A stretch of DNA of 64,000 bases from Paralcaligenes ureilyticus (GTDB lineage: Bacteria; Pseudomonadota; Gammaproteobacteria; Burkholderiales; Burkholderiaceae_B). The position numbers and the translations under genes were made by a program. The notes under the pieces were generated by a model. It made no database searches, had not been told where the DNA came from, and saw only the letters and a program-made list of their open reading frames with translations. The stretch covers positions 248,001 to 312,000 of the forward strand of contig NZ_SMAJ01000002.1 in the NCBI RefSeq assembly GCF_004346225.1, given 5' to 3'. Below, piece after piece: positions 51,037 to 61,052 of this stretch (its first letter is position 1; each line of letters starts with the position of its first letter).

Positions 51037-52427
51037 GTATGTGTCATATCTATCGGCACTATCCAGGCGTCGTATTGCTCGGCGGTGACAAAACCCAATG
51101 CCAGAGCGGCGCTGCGCAGCGTGGTCTGTTCGTGCTGTGCTTTCTTCGCAATGGCGGCGGCCTTGTCATAGCCGATATGACGATTCAAGGCGGTTACCAG
51201 CATCAGGTTTTTCTCGAGATTGCTGGCGATTTTATCCAGATTGGGCTCGATCCCCACCGCGCAGTGATCATTGAAGGCCCGGCACGCGTCAGCAAGCAGG
51301 CCAATGCTTTCCAACACATTGTGGACCATGACGGGCTTGAATACATTAAGCTGGAAATTGCCCTGGCTGCCTGCAAACGCCGTGGCGGCGTCATTGCCGA
51401 AGACTTGCACACACACCATGGTCATCGCCTCGCACTGCGTGGGATTGACCTTGCCGGGCATAATCGACGAACCCGGCTCGTTATCGGGGATATGCAGTTC
51501 GCCTATGCCGCAGCGCGGTCCGCTGGCCAGCCAGCGCACATCGTTGGCCATTTTCATCAACCCCCCTGCCAGGGTTCGCAAGGCGGCCGAAAGATTCACG
51601 AGTGCGTCGTGCGCAGACAGTGCAAAGAATTTATTGGGCGCCGTCCGAAACGCCAGGCCGGTAATCTTGGCGATATGCCCCGCCGCCACTTCGCCAAAGC
51701 GAGGATGGGAATTCAGACCGGTGCCAACGGCCGTGCCGCCGATGGCCAGGTCGTAAATCCCCGGCAGACCCGCCTTGATCACGCCCAACGCAAAGTCTAT
51801 CTGCGCAACCCAGCCGCTAATTTCCTGGCCTAGGGTAATGGGAGTGGCGTCCTGCAGATGAGTGCGCCCGGTCTTGACGACGTTCTGATACTGCTCGGCC
51901 TTGGCGGCCAGGGTGTCGCGCAATTTTTGAACAGCCGGCAACAGGTTTCTGTGCAGTTCCTGGGCTACGGCGATATGCATAGCCGTAGGAAAGGTATCGT
52001 TTGACGATTGCCCCCTATTGACATGATCATTGGGGTGTACCGGCGTCTTGCTGCCCATCACGCCGCCAGCCAGCTCTATTGCCCGATTGGCAATCACTTC
52101 GTTGGCATTCATATTCGATTGGGTACCCGATCCGGTCTGGAAAACGACCAACGGAAACTCCTGATTATGCTTTCCGGAAATAACTTCATCTGCCGCGCGC
52201 ACGATAAGTGCGGCTATGTTTTCGGGCAGTTCACCCAGCTCTGAATTGGCTTGGGCGGCTGCTTTTTTCAATATGCCAAAAGCTTCGATAACGGGAGGTT
52301 GCCATTTGAAACGCTCGATGCCTATGGGGAAGTTTTCGATGGAACGCTGTGTCTGCGCGCCCCAATAATGGTCGCCCGGCACGTCGATCGCGCCCATTGA
52401 GTCGGTTTCAACACGGTTTACGGCCAT
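51033..52427 (-). CDS. fumC: Class II fumarate hydratase
   Basis: 464 residues. The class II signature [15 protein letters not shown] is intact, as are [11 protein letters not shown] and [17 protein letters not shown]. Interconverts fumarate and malate in the TCA cycle without an iron-sulfur cluster. AGGAG ribosome site. The stop codon lies in a short tandem repeat, so the last residues (MTHT) may vary between strains. Confidence 0.97.
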   Translation of the reverse strand: MAVNRVETDSMGAIDVPGDHYWGAQTQRSIENFPIGIERFKWQPPVIEAFGILKKAAAQANSELGELPENIAALIVRAADEVISGKHNQEFPLVVFQTGSGTQSNMNANEVIANRAIELAGGVMGSKTPVHPNDHVNRGQSSNDTFPTAMHIAVAQELHRNLLPAVQKLRDTLAAKAEQYQNVVKTGRTHLQDATPITLGQEISGWVAQIDFALGVIKAGLPGIYDLAIGGTAVGTGLNSHPRFGEVAAGHIAKITGLAFRTAPNKFFALSAHDALVNLSAALRTLAGGLMKMANDVRWLASGPRCGIGELHIPDNEPGSSIMPGKVNPTQCEAMTMVCVQVFGNDAATAFAGSQGNFQLNVFKPVMVHNVLESIGLLADACRAFNDHCAVGIEPNLDKIASNLEKNLMLVTALNRHIGYDKAAAIAKKAQHEQTTLRSAALALGFVTAEQYDAWIVPIDMTHT

Positions 52428-52566
52428 AAATTGTGCTCCTTTGAAGCGAGATCAAGTCTGACGGGCCACTCTGTGCCCAAAGAATAAAACTATACGCCAA
52501 GAAAGGCCGCCAAGGCGCCCAAAGCCCCGTTGGCCGCCATATCGGGCGGTTCCGAAAAGCGCGTTT

Positions 52567-53634
52567 TTATACGCTTTCCAGCGTATGCTTGGGCGTCTGC
52601 CCCATGGCGGGGCAACGAACGGACCAGGCTTGGAGGGCATCGAGCAGTCGGCAGGCAAAAGCCCATTCATTGTCAAACCACACAAACACGTTGGCAAAAC
52701 GCGGTCCGTTGACCCGTGTTTGGCTGCCATCAATAACGGCCGAGTGTGGATCGTGGTTGAAATCCACCGAAGCATGAGGCGCATCGGAATAGGCAAGCAG
52801 CCCCGGCTGTTTGGCCGCCGCAGCCTTCAACAGCGAATTGATGGCATGGACATCGGCATTGCGTTCAAGGTTTGCCACCAGATCAATGGCAGAAACATTC
52901 AAGGTCGGAACACGAATGGCCTTGGCTTGCACTTTTCCGGCCAACTGCGGCAAAAAACGCACGACGCCCTGAGCCAGCCCCGTTGCCACCGGAACAATGG
53001 ACTGCATGGCCGAACGATTACGGCGCAAATCGGAATGGTGGTACCCGTCGATCAGCGGCTGGTCATTCATGACGGAATGCAAAGTCGTCAGATAAACCTG
53101 CTCGACACCAAAGGCGCGGTGGAGCTGATCAAGAACAGGCACGATGGCGTTGGTAGTGCACGAGGCATTGGAAACAATGCGTTCATCGCCTTTCAGTTTT
53201 TCGTGATTGACTCCGTAGATCATCGTGAAATCGACATCCTGCGCGCTATGCCCAGGGTGAGAAAGCAGCAAGCGCGGGCAGCCCGCATCCACAAATCGCG
53301 TCAACTCATCGCGCAGGCCATAACGGCCGGAGCACTCCACCAGCAAATCGATTTCATGACGAGCCCAATCAACACCCTCGGGCGTTTGAGCGTGGCTGAC
53401 ATGAATCTCCTGCCCGTCGATAATCAGGCAATCGGGTCCCTGCCCGACCTGCCCCGAAAACACGCCGTGAGTCGAGTCAAAATGCGTCAGATAAACCATG
53501 GATTCGAGGTCGGCCGGCTCGTTAATAGCCACGATTTGAAACTTGTTTTTCAGCGGTGACTCGTGCAACGCGCGCAGAAAACAACGGCCAATACGGCCAT
53601 AGCCGTTAATGGCCAAACGAATCGGACGACTCAT
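52567..53634 (-). CDS. epd: Erythrose-4-phosphate dehydrogenase (GAPDH superfamily)
   Basis: 355 residues. NAD loop INGYGRIGRCFLRAL and active-site SNASCTTNAIVPVL are those of the GAPDH family. SVMNDQPLIDGYHHSDLRRN and RSAMQSIVPVATGLAQG follow the Epd rather than the glycolytic GAPDH pattern (which has T-TATQK). Would make 4-phosphoerythronate for pyridoxal phosphate synthesis. No pgk or fba neighbour; a GAPDH role cannot be excluded. Confidence 0.85.
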   Translation of the reverse strand: MSRPIRLAINGYGRIGRCFLRALHESPLKNKFQIVAINEPADLESMVYLTHFDSTHGVFSGQVGQGPDCLIIDGQEIHVSHAQTPEGVDWARHEIDLLVECSGRYGLRDELTRFVDAGCPRLLLSHPGHSAQDVDFTMIYGVNHEKLKGDERIVSNASCTTNAIVPVLDQLHRAFGVEQVYLTTLHSVMNDQPLIDGYHHSDLRRNRSAMQSIVPVATGLAQGVVRFLPQLAGKVQAKAIRVPTLNVSAIDLVANLERNADVHAINSLLKAAAAKQPGLLAYSDAPHASVDFNHDPHSAVIDGSQTRVNGPRFANVFVWFDNEWAFACRLLDALQAWSVRCPAMGQTPKHTLESV

Positions 53635-53753
53635 GATAAAGATCCCGGGTGAAGAATTGGAAATTTTTGGGTTGCCCCGCAGCGTATTCGCAACCGGCCG
53701 TTGGGGCGACCCTGTTGCTTGGAACTGTACTACTTTCCTTGCGATGTTGAGGT

Positions 53754-53820
53754 GGCACCCACAAGGGGTGCCGCTACATTAGACGGGTACGTTTCTGTAG
53801 CGGCACCCCTTGTGGGTGCC
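53754..53820. repeat. REPIN (inverted REP pair, canonical)
   Basis: 53754-53778 (minus) and 53796-53820 (plus), both perfect canonical units, 67 bp overall. Confidence 0.9.
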
Positions 53821-53856
53821 ATTGCGCGATAAGACACGACATCATCACCGCCGCAA

Positions 53857-54633
53857 TCAATACGTAATGGAAAAACCGCCATCGACAACCAGCACATGGC
53901 CGTTCACATACGATGCGGCCGCGGATGCCAGAAATACCGCCGCACCGGCAATTTCATCGGGCCGGCCCCAGCGCCCCAATGGGTTGCGGCCAACCACGGC
54001 GGCGCTTTTGATGGGATCGCCCATCAGGCCTGCATTGGTTTCCGTAGCAAACGTACCTGGCGCGATGCCGTTGCTGGTGATGGCGTGGGGGCCGTATTCA
54101 ACGGCCAGCGCGCGCACCATGCCTGCCAGGCCCTGCTTGGCAATGGGATAAATGGCATCGTCAATGCGCGCCAATTCCCCCGCGATCGAGGTCATGGTAA
54201 TAATGCGCCCCGCAATGGCGCCTGCGACCATGCCCTGGGCGGCCAATTTGGACAAATGAATGGCAGCCACCAAATCGACATGAATGATTTCCAGGATTTC
54301 GGCCAACGAGGCCTGCGCCAAGGATTTGCGGATACGTATCCCGACGTTGTTCACCAGGATATCCGGAGTCCCGATCTGTTCGCACAGTCGCCTGAACGCA
54401 GCTTCTTGCGCGTTCAGATCGGCAATATCCTGTACAAGCGGGTACGCTTTACCTCCGCCGGCGACGAGCCTGGCTACCGCGCGAGCCACGCCGTCCGGAT
54501 TGCGGCCGTTGATAATCACCCGCGCCCCGCTCGCCGCATAGGCCGCAGCAATCGCAAACCCCAATCCTTGTGTGGAGCCCGTGATTAGGGCAAGCCTGCC
54601 CTGAAGGGAAAAATCGGGCAATCCCCCGCTCAT
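53857..54633 (-). CDS. SDR-family oxidoreductase
   Basis: 258 residues from ATG 54633, which overlaps the kinase stop (ATGA). TGSTQGLGFAIAAAYA is the NAD(P) loop; Ser in MTSIAGE, and YPIAKQG (YxxxK) form the catalytic set. Closest in style to gluconate 5-dehydrogenase/2-deoxy-sugar acid dehydrogenases. With glycerate kinase and a hydroxyacid dehydrogenase in the same operon, a hydroxy-acid or sugar-acid substrate is likely (inference). Confidence 0.9.
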   Translation of the reverse strand: MSGGLPDFSLQGRLALITGSTQGLGFAIAAAYAASGARVIINGRNPDGVARAVARLVAGGGKAYPLVQDIADLNAQEAAFRRLCEQIGTPDILVNNVGIRIRKSLAQASLAEILEIIHVDLVAAIHLSKLAAQGMVAGAIAGRIITMTSIAGELARIDDAIYPIAKQGLAGMVRALAVEYGPHAITSNGIAPGTFATETNAGLMGDPIKSAAVVGRNPLGRWGRPDEIAGAAVFLASAAASYVNGHVLVVDGGFSITY

Positions 54634-55787
54634 GAAGATTCCGCTACCGGTTTGGAAACGCCGCCGGCGAGCCACACGCGCAGGGTATCGCCAGCGCGCT
54701 GTCGCAGATATTGCGGCGCATCCTGACAGGCCAAGGCCAGAGTAATCGGCCCCGGCGCCAGGCTGAATGCGGCCGTGATGCCCGCCTTGTAGAGTGCTTC
54801 ATAACCATCGCCCAAAGACCCCACAATGGCAATAACCGGTATACCCTGCGCTTTGGCATAAGCGGCGACGCCGGCCGGGGTTTTGCCGTGCAGGGTTTGG
54901 GCATCCATGCGGCCCTCTCCGGTGTAAACCAGATCGGCTCCTCGCATGGCTTGCGGCAAGCCCGACAGCTCGGCCAATATTTCCACGCCGGGCCTGAAGG
55001 CGGCATTCAAAAAGGCTTTGATTGCAAACCCCAGACCACCCGCCGCCCCTGCGCCAGGCGTATTCTGCTCATCTTTGCCCAGGACGCCCGCACAGACCTG
55101 GGCGAAATGAGCGAGTGCGGCATCAAGCTGCCGAACCTGGTCCGGAGACGCTCCTTTTTGCGGGCCAAATACGGCCGATGCCCCAAAAGGCCCACATAAT
55201 GGGTTGTTGACGTCCATGGCGATTTCGAACGTGGTTTCCCGCAAGCGGGCATCAAGCGCGCCAAGCCTCACGGCCGACAGATGCTGCAATGCGGCGCCGC
55301 CCAGCGCAAGCGCCTGGCCCCGGGCATCGAACAACTCAACCCCCAATGCCTGCAACATCCCAGCCCCGCCGTCATTGCATGCGCTGCCGCCCAGGCCCAC
55401 TGTAATATGCCGTGCCCCGGCGTCGAGCGCTTGCAGAATCAATTGCCCCACGCCGAAGCTGGTCGCCTTCAGTGGATCGCGCATTTGAGCCGGAATTTGC
55501 TCCAGCCCCGCCGCCGTGGCAATTTCAACAAAGGCGCTGCCATCGCCCAGCCACGCCCAGTCGGCCTGGCACGGCTCGCCGTTGGCGTTCTTCACTGTCG
55601 CGTACCGCCGCTCGCCCGAGCTGGCGGCAATCACCGCGTCTAGCGAGCCCTCGCCGCCGTCGGCCATGGGAATGCAGATAATATCGGCGCCGGGCAAGAC
55701 ATCGCGGACGCCCGCCGCAATAGCATTGGCGACTTCAAGAGCGCTCAGGCTTTCCTTGAATGAGTCGGGAGCTATAAGAACACGCAT
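54630..55787 (-). CDS. garK: Glycerate 2-kinase (GarK type)
   Basis: 385 residues, full length. MRVLIAPDSFKESLSALEVA at the N-terminus and GLGGSACNDGGAGMLQALG are the GarK/GlxK signatures, with MADGGEGSLDAV. Phosphorylates D-glycerate with ATP, feeding 2- or 3-phosphoglycerate to glycolysis. Coupled to the SDR gene by a 4-bp overlap and 54 bp from the hydroxyacid dehydrogenase gene. Confidence 0.95.
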   Translation of the reverse strand: MRVLIAPDSFKESLSALEVANAIAAGVRDVLPGADIICIPMADGGEGSLDAVIAASSGERRYATVKNANGEPCQADWAWLGDGSAFVEIATAAGLEQIPAQMRDPLKATSFGVGQLILQALDAGARHITVGLGGSACNDGGAGMLQALGVELFDARGQALALGGAALQHLSAVRLGALDARLRETTFEIAMDVNNPLCGPFGASAVFGPQKGASPDQVRQLDAALAHFAQVCAGVLGKDEQNTPGAGAAGGLGFAIKAFLNAAFRPGVEILAELSGLPQAMRGADLVYTGEGRMDAQTLHGKTPAGVAAYAKAQGIPVIAIVGSLGDGYEALYKAGITAAFSLAPGPITLALACQDAPQYLRQRAGDTLRVWLAGGVSKPVAESS

Positions 55788-55841
55788 AAGACGGAAAGCC
55801 TTGTAGTAAAGAAAAAAGGCACGGTTCGGGCTTGATCGCCA

Positions 55842-56807
55842 CTAAACCACATTGTTGGGAGCGCCCCGGTAAAACGCTTCGATATTATCCATCAACTGAT
55901 TTGCCAGGCCCTGGATGGCCTCCTGGCTCGCCCAGGCTACATGCGGGGTAAGAATGAAATTGGGTAAATCAAGCAACTGCATAAGCGGGTGCTGCATGTC
56001 CGGTGGCTCCGGGCTGGTAACATCGAAACCTGCGCCGCTGATCTGGCCGGAACGCAAGGCGCGCCCCAGGGCGGCTTCGTTGACCAGCCCGCCGCGAGCC
56101 GTGTTGATCAGCAGGGGCTTGCGCTCCATTTGTGCGAACTCCGCCTCGTCGATCATGTTGCGGGTTTGCGCATTGAGCGGGCAATGCAGGCTGATGATGT
56201 CGCTGTCGCCCAGCATTTTCTCAAACGGCGTGTATAAGGCCCCCTCTTTCCCTGCCCCTTTGCGCCCCGCAAAAATCACGTGCATGTTCAGCGCCCGCCC
56301 TATGCCCGCTACGGCCTGGCCCAACACACCATCGCCAATAATACCCAAGGTCGAACCCGCCAGATCCCTGATGGGGTAGTCGAAATAACAAAACTGCTGC
56401 GACTCGTGCCAGCGCCCTGCCTTGACCGAATCCCGGTAAGCCGAAATGCTGCGGCGCAAAGCGAAAATAAGCGCAAATACGTGCTCCGGCACGGTGCGAG
56501 TGGCGTAGCCACGCACATTGGACACGACGACCCCGCGCGTATGACAGGCCTTGACATCGATAACATCAGTGCCGGTCGCGGCCACCGCAATCAGCTTCAA
56601 GCGCGGCGCATTGGCAAGCGCCGCCTGATCGATCGGCGCCTTATTGGTGATCACAATATCGGCTTGGGCGATACGTTCGGCCACGAGGTTTTTGGCCGTG
56701 CGCCCATACAGAGTCAATTCGTGAGGAAAGCTCAGGCCCCGCAGATCCGTGCGCGCCGGGATGGTTTCGCGATCCAGAAAAACTATTTGTAAAGGACGGT
56801 CGGGCAT
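55842..56807 (-). CDS. D-2-hydroxyacid dehydrogenase (hydroxypyruvate/glyoxylate reductase type)
   Basis: 321 residues. Rossmann motif LGIIGDGVLGQAVAGIG; catalytic Arg in NTARGG, Glu in FDVTSPEPP and His in LTPHVAWAS are all present. Members reduce hydroxypyruvate to D-glycerate (HprA) or act on glyoxylate. First gene of the leftward operon with garK and the SDR gene, fitting glycerate metabolism. Confidence 0.93.
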   Translation of the reverse strand: MPDRPLQIVFLDRETIPARTDLRGLSFPHELTLYGRTAKNLVAERIAQADIVITNKAPIDQAALANAPRLKLIAVAATGTDVIDVKACHTRGVVVSNVRGYATRTVPEHVFALIFALRRSISAYRDSVKAGRWHESQQFCYFDYPIRDLAGSTLGIIGDGVLGQAVAGIGRALNMHVIFAGRKGAGKEGALYTPFEKMLGDSDIISLHCPLNAQTRNMIDEAEFAQMERKPLLINTARGGLVNEAALGRALRSGQISGAGFDVTSPEPPDMQHPLMQLLDLPNFILTPHVAWASQEAIQGLANQLMDNIEAFYRGAPNNVV

Positions 56808-56877
56808 TGCATTCCTTGAGGCAGACTCAAATCCGATATAGTAATGGGATTATATTCACCCGCCAAAACAGACTCCG

Positions 56878-58758
56878 ATGCCAACTGATTCCGCTCAACA
56901 CCCGCCGCAGATCCCTAAGCACTACCCCGTCAGAGATTTTTTCCGCAACCCGGACCGGGGATTTTTCCGTTTGTCCGACGATGGCGCCACGCTGGGCTTC
57001 ATGGAGCCCGTCAGCATCGACGGCGCGCCCGCCCGCATGAACGTATTTGTGCAAACGCTGGAGGGCAGCACGCCGGTGGGCGAGCCGCGACGGGTAACGT
57101 CCGAAACGGAGCGCGATATTGCTCATTTTTTCTGGAAAGGGTCAGGCACCGTTCTATATGAAAAAGACTTCAACGGCGACGAAAACTTTCATGTACTCAT
57201 GGTCGATGTCGTCAGTGGGGCCGTTACCGATCTGACCCCGTACGAAGGGGTGCGCGCCAGCGTACAAGACGATCTGGAAGACGACCCCGACCATCTCCTG
57301 ATCAGCCATAACAGGCGCAACCCGGAAGTCTTCGATGTATACCGCGCCCACATAAAGAGCGGCGAGTTGACGCTAATAGCCGAGAACCCCGGGAATATCG
57401 TCGCCTGGCAAACCGACCATGCCGGGTGCGTGCGCATCGGCATTGTCAGCGACGGGTTGACTACCAGCCTGCTTTATCGAGCCCACGACGGTCAGCCGTT
57501 CGCTTCCATTATTACGACCGACTTTCGCACTACGGTCAGCCCCGAGTTCTTCAGTTTCGACAATCAGTCGTTTTACGCCTTGAGCAATCGTGGCAGGGAT
57601 TGCCTGGCACTAGTGACCATAGACCCAGGCCAACCCGAACGGGAACAACTTGTTTTTGCGGCAGACGAGGTTGATCTGGATGGAGCCTCATACTCGCACC
57701 TGCGCAAAGTATTGACGGCCGCCGTTTATCAAACCGATAAACCTCAGTACCATTTTTTCGATGAGATCAGCGCCGATCATCACGCCCGCGTGTCGGCGTT
57801 ACTGCCCGGCTATGAAGTCTCGTTCCAAAGCAGCGCGCGCGACGAAAGCAAATTCATTGTGGCCGGTTATAACGACAGAACGCCCGGCAGCCGCTATCTG
57901 TACGATGCCCGGCGCCATACACTGGACAAACTGGCCGATATCAACGCGAGCCTGCCAGAACGCGATATGGCACAAGTACGCCCCATTCAATATGTCAGCC
58001 GGGACGGGCTTACCATCCACGGCTATTTGACCTTGCCCGTTGGCCGCAAGGCCGAAAATCTGCCTTGCGTGGTAAACCCTCACGGCGGGCCATGGGCACG
58101 TGACGGCTGGGGCTTCAATCCCGAAGCCCAGTTTCTGGCCAATCGCGGTTATTGCGTCTTGCAAATGAACTTTCGAGGGTCCACCGGTTACGGCCGCCAG
58201 TTCTGGGAAGCCAGCTTCGGCCAGTGGGGCCTGACGATGCAGGACGACATCACCGATGGCGTGCAATGGCTGACCGCCCAGGGCATTGCCGACCCCAAAC
58301 GCATTGCCATTTACGGTGGCAGCTACGGCGGCTATGCAACGTTGGCCGGTATCACTTATACGCCCGATCTATATGCCGCCGCGGTCGATTATGTGGGTGT
58401 CTCCAACCTGCTGACGTTCATGAATACGATCCCGCCCTACTGGAAGCCCATGCTGGACAAAATGCACAGCATGGTGGGCGACCCCGAGCGCGACCTGGAA
58501 CGGCTGGTGGCAACCTCGCCCGCCCTGAATGCCGACAAAATACAAACCCCCTTGCTGATTGCCCAGGGGGCGCACGACCCGCGTGTCAACAAGGATGAAA
58601 GCGATCAGATGGTTGCGGCCTTGCAGGCTCGCGGAGTCAAAGTCGAATACATCGTGAAGGATAATGAAGGCCACGGCTTTCATAACGACGAAAACAAATT
58701 CGAATTCTACGAACGCATGGAACAATTTCTTGCTTTACACTTAAAACCGAAGCCATAG
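56878..58758 (+). CDS. S9-family serine peptidase (acylaminoacyl/prolyl oligopeptidase type)
   Basis: 626 residues. N-terminal beta-propeller (about 20-350) and C-terminal alpha/beta hydrolase domain with nucleophile Ser in IYGGSYGGYATLAG, Asp in QGAHDPRVNKDES and His in DNEGHGFHNDENK. No signal peptide, so cytoplasmic. Cuts short or N-acylated peptides. Divergent from the hydroxyacid dehydrogenase gene (70-bp gap). Confidence 0.94.
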   Translation: MPTDSAQHPPQIPKHYPVRDFFRNPDRGFFRLSDDGATLGFMEPVSIDGAPARMNVFVQTLEGSTPVGEPRRVTSETERDIAHFFWKGSGTVLYEKDFNGDENFHVLMVDVVSGAVTDLTPYEGVRASVQDDLEDDPDHLLISHNRRNPEVFDVYRAHIKSGELTLIAENPGNIVAWQTDHAGCVRIGIVSDGLTTSLLYRAHDGQPFASIITTDFRTTVSPEFFSFDNQSFYALSNRGRDCLALVTIDPGQPEREQLVFAADEVDLDGASYSHLRKVLTAAVYQTDKPQYHFFDEISADHHARVSALLPGYEVSFQSSARDESKFIVAGYNDRTPGSRYLYDARRHTLDKLADINASLPERDMAQVRPIQYVSRDGLTIHGYLTLPVGRKAENLPCVVNPHGGPWARDGWGFNPEAQFLANRGYCVLQMNFRGSTGYGRQFWEASFGQWGLTMQDDITDGVQWLTAQGIADPKRIAIYGGSYGGYATLAGITYTPDLYAAAVDYVGVSNLLTFMNTIPPYWKPMLDKMHSMVGDPERDLERLVATSPALNADKIQTPLLIAQGAHDPRVNKDESDQMVAALQARGVKVEYIVKDNEGHGFHNDENKFEFYERMEQFLALHLKPKP

Positions 58759-58915
58759 CCGATTTAAATTTTTATCACCGTTTATCTCGATAGCGCACTT
58801 ATCAAGGAGGCCGCTGGAGCAGGGTCACGCCGAGCGTGACGCGCTATCCCTCTTCGAGATCACTTGTTTTGTGTATGCCAAACAGGCCAGATCTGAAGTT
58901 TCCCGCGCAGCAACA

Positions 58916-59521
58916 ATGAAACTGTATTATTTGCCAGGTGCTTGCCCGCTCGCCACACAAATCGTTCTGGAATGGATAGGCAAGCCCTACGAGTCGCAAG
59001 CCGTGACCCGCACAGAAATCAAAGAGCCAGCTTACCTGGCCTTGAATCCGATAGGTTCCGTACCGGTTCTGGTCGATGGCGATATGACCTTGACGCAAAG
59101 CGCCGCCATCCTGGAATACCTGGCCGAAATCAACCCAAACCTCAACTTGCTGGGCGATACGCCCAAACAACGGGCGGAAGCGCGCCGCTGGCTGGGTTTC
59201 TGCAATTCGGACCTGCACAGAACGTTCAGCCTGGTTTTCGGCCCTGCCGCATTCACAAGCAATTCCGACTTCCAGAAAGAGCTGGCGCTTAAGGCCACCG
59301 AGCGAGTAGTGACATTGCTCGGCGTCGCAGATAAACAGCTGGCCGGCAAACAATGGCTAAGCGGCAGCCGGTCGATCGCCGACCCTTATCTGTATACGAT
59401 TCTGCGTTGGGCCAAGGCTAAAAACCTTGATATTGCCGGGATGGCCAATTTGCAGGCGTTCGTTAAGCATATGGAAGCCGACGCCGGAGTGAAATCAGCG
59501 TTGAAAGCCCAGGGGTTGTAA
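58916..59521 (+). CDS. Glutathione S-transferase, beta-class-like
   Basis: 201 residues from ATG 58916 (an upstream in-frame ATG at 58871 adds 15 unlikely residues). MKLYYLPGACPLATQIVLEW places Cys10 where beta-class bacterial GSTs have their active-site cysteine. N-terminal thioredoxin fold and C-terminal helical domain (GSRSIADPYLYTILRWA) complete. Detoxification or redox role; substrate unknown. Confidence 0.92.
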   Translation: MKLYYLPGACPLATQIVLEWIGKPYESQAVTRTEIKEPAYLALNPIGSVPVLVDGDMTLTQSAAILEYLAEINPNLNLLGDTPKQRAEARRWLGFCNSDLHRTFSLVFGPAAFTSNSDFQKELALKATERVVTLLGVADKQLAGKQWLSGSRSIADPYLYTILRWAKAKNLDIAGMANLQAFVKHMEADAGVKSALKAQGL

Positions 59522-59540
59522 GCGGCGGCGGGCAGGGAAT

Positions 59541-59565
59541 GGCACCCACAAGGGGTGCCGCTACA
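59541..59565 (-). repeat. REP hairpin (single, canonical)
   Basis: Perfect canonical unit 19 bp after the GST stop, between convergent GST and livF. Confidence 0.85.
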
Positions 59566-59582
59566 GGCCAGTCGCTACAGAA

Positions 59583-60284
59583 TCACCCGCCCAGGTACGC
59601 TTTGCGTACCGCATCATTACTCAACAGATTGGCGCCGGTGTCGGCCAGCACGACTTTGCCGGTCTCCAGCACATAACCGCGGTCGGCAACCTGCAGCGCC
59701 TTGTTGGCATTCTGCTCGACCAGAAAGACCGTGACGCCTTGCTCACGTATGGTGCGGATGATGTCGAATATTTGCGTGATGATCAAAGGTGCCAGGCCCA
59801 GCGTAGGTTCGTCGAGCAGCAGCAGTTTGGGTTTGGTCATCAGCGCCCGTCCAATAGCCAGCATTTGCTGCTCGCCGCCCGACATGGTGACGGCACGCTG
59901 ATTGGCGCGTTCTTCGAGCCGCGGGAACAAGGTGTAAACATGCTCCAGGCCTTCAGCCGTCTGCTGTTTGTTTAGAAAAAACCCGCCCATTTTCAGATTT
60001 TCGACGACGGTCAAATCGGGAAAAACACGCCGCCCTTCAGGGGAAATGGCGATGCCATGACGCATGATGACATGCGTTTCCTGGTGCGTAATATCTTCGC
60101 CCTCGAAGCTGATGTGACCGCTTTTAGCCCGCGGCGCACCGCACACAGTCATGAGCAACGTGGTTTTACCCGCGCCATTGGCGCCGATCAGCGTCACGAT
60201 TTCGCCTTGCTTGACCTCGATCGAAACGTCGTCCAGGGCCTGAATCGCACCATAGTACGTGCAAATGTTTTCGAGCTTCAGCAC
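59583..60284 (-). CDS. livF: Branched-chain amino acid ABC importer ATPase LivF
   Basis: 233 residues. Walker A GANGAGKTTL, signature MSGGEQQM, Walker B LLLLDEPTLGLAP, switch EQNANKAL. LivF normally ends with a GT-rich C-terminus as here (LSNDAVRKAYLGG). Last gene of a leftward livHMGF operon, directly next to livG. Confidence 0.94.
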   Translation of the reverse strand: MLKLENICTYYGAIQALDDVSIEVKQGEIVTLIGANGAGKTTLLMTVCGAPRAKSGHISFEGEDITHQETHVIMRHGIAISPEGRRVFPDLTVVENLKMGGFFLNKQQTAEGLEHVYTLFPRLEERANQRAVTMSGGEQQMLAIGRALMTKPKLLLLDEPTLGLAPLIITQIFDIIRTIREQGVTVFLVEQNANKALQVADRGYVLETGKVVLADTGANLLSNDAVRKAYLGG

Positions 60285-61052
60285 TTATTCTTCCCCCAGA
60301 TAAGCTTTAATCACACGCGGGTCGGAACGTACCTCGGCAGGCAATCCGGTGGTAATGGACTTGCCATGCTCCATGACCAGAATGCGATCGGACACGCCCA
60401 TGACCAGGCCCATGTCGTGCTCGATCAACAATACGGCTACGCCAAACTCTTTGCGCAAACGATCGATAAGCATCTGAAGGTCGCGTTTTTCTTGCGGATT
60501 AAGCCCGGCTGCAGGCTCATCGAGCATCAGCAACCTTGGCTTGGTAATCATGCACCGCGCTATTTCCAGGCGTCTTTGATGCCCGTACGCCAGGGTCCCG
60601 GCCTCACGATTGGCAAACTGCCGTATACCCAGAAAATCAAGCCAGGTGGTGGCATTTTTCAACGCATTTTGCTCGGATCGCCGATAGGAAGGCACCTTGA
60701 ACAAGCCCTGCAACAATCCGGTTTGCAACTGTGTGTGCTGCGCAACCAACAGGTTTTCAAGCACGGTCAATTGTTTGAACAGGCGTACATTCTGAAAGGT
60801 GCGCACCAGGCCTTGCTGCGCAACCTTATGGCTGGGCAGGCCATCAATGTTTTTGCCATCCATCAGAATAGCGCCGGTCGTAGGCTTGTAAAAACCGCCC
60901 ACACAATTGAATACGGTGGTTTTACCGGCGCCATTGGGTCCGATAATAGCGAATACTTCGTCGCGCTTGACCTCGAACTCGATGCAATCGACCGCCAGCA
61001 GGCCGCCAAATCGCATGGTCAGATTGGATACTTTCAACAACGCGTCGCTCAT
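60285..61052 (-). CDS. livG: Branched-chain amino acid ABC importer ATPase LivG
   Basis: 255 residues from ATG 61052, which overlaps the livM stop (ATGA); an upstream frame start at 61106 would read into livM. Walker [21 protein letters not shown], signature [12 protein letters not shown] (a LivG-type variant of LSGGQ), Walker [15 protein letters not shown], switch His in EHDMGLVM. Confidence 0.94.
   Translation of the reverse strand: MSDALLKVSNLTMRFGGLLAVDCIEFEVKRDEVFAIIGPNGAGKTTVFNCVGGFYKPTTGAILMDGKNIDGLPSHKVAQQGLVRTFQNVRLFKQLTVLENLLVAQHTQLQTGLLQGLFKVPSYRRSEQNALKNATTWLDFLGIRQFANREAGTLAYGHQRRLEIARCMITKPRLLMLDEPAAGLNPQEKRDLQMLIDRLRKEFGVAVLLIEHDMGLVMGVSDRILVMEHGKSITTGLPAEVRSDPRVIKAYLGEE

Noticed and set aside
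52585-53559. 324-residue open frame on the plus strand
   Set aside because: Antisense to epd, whose active site and NAD motif are intact.
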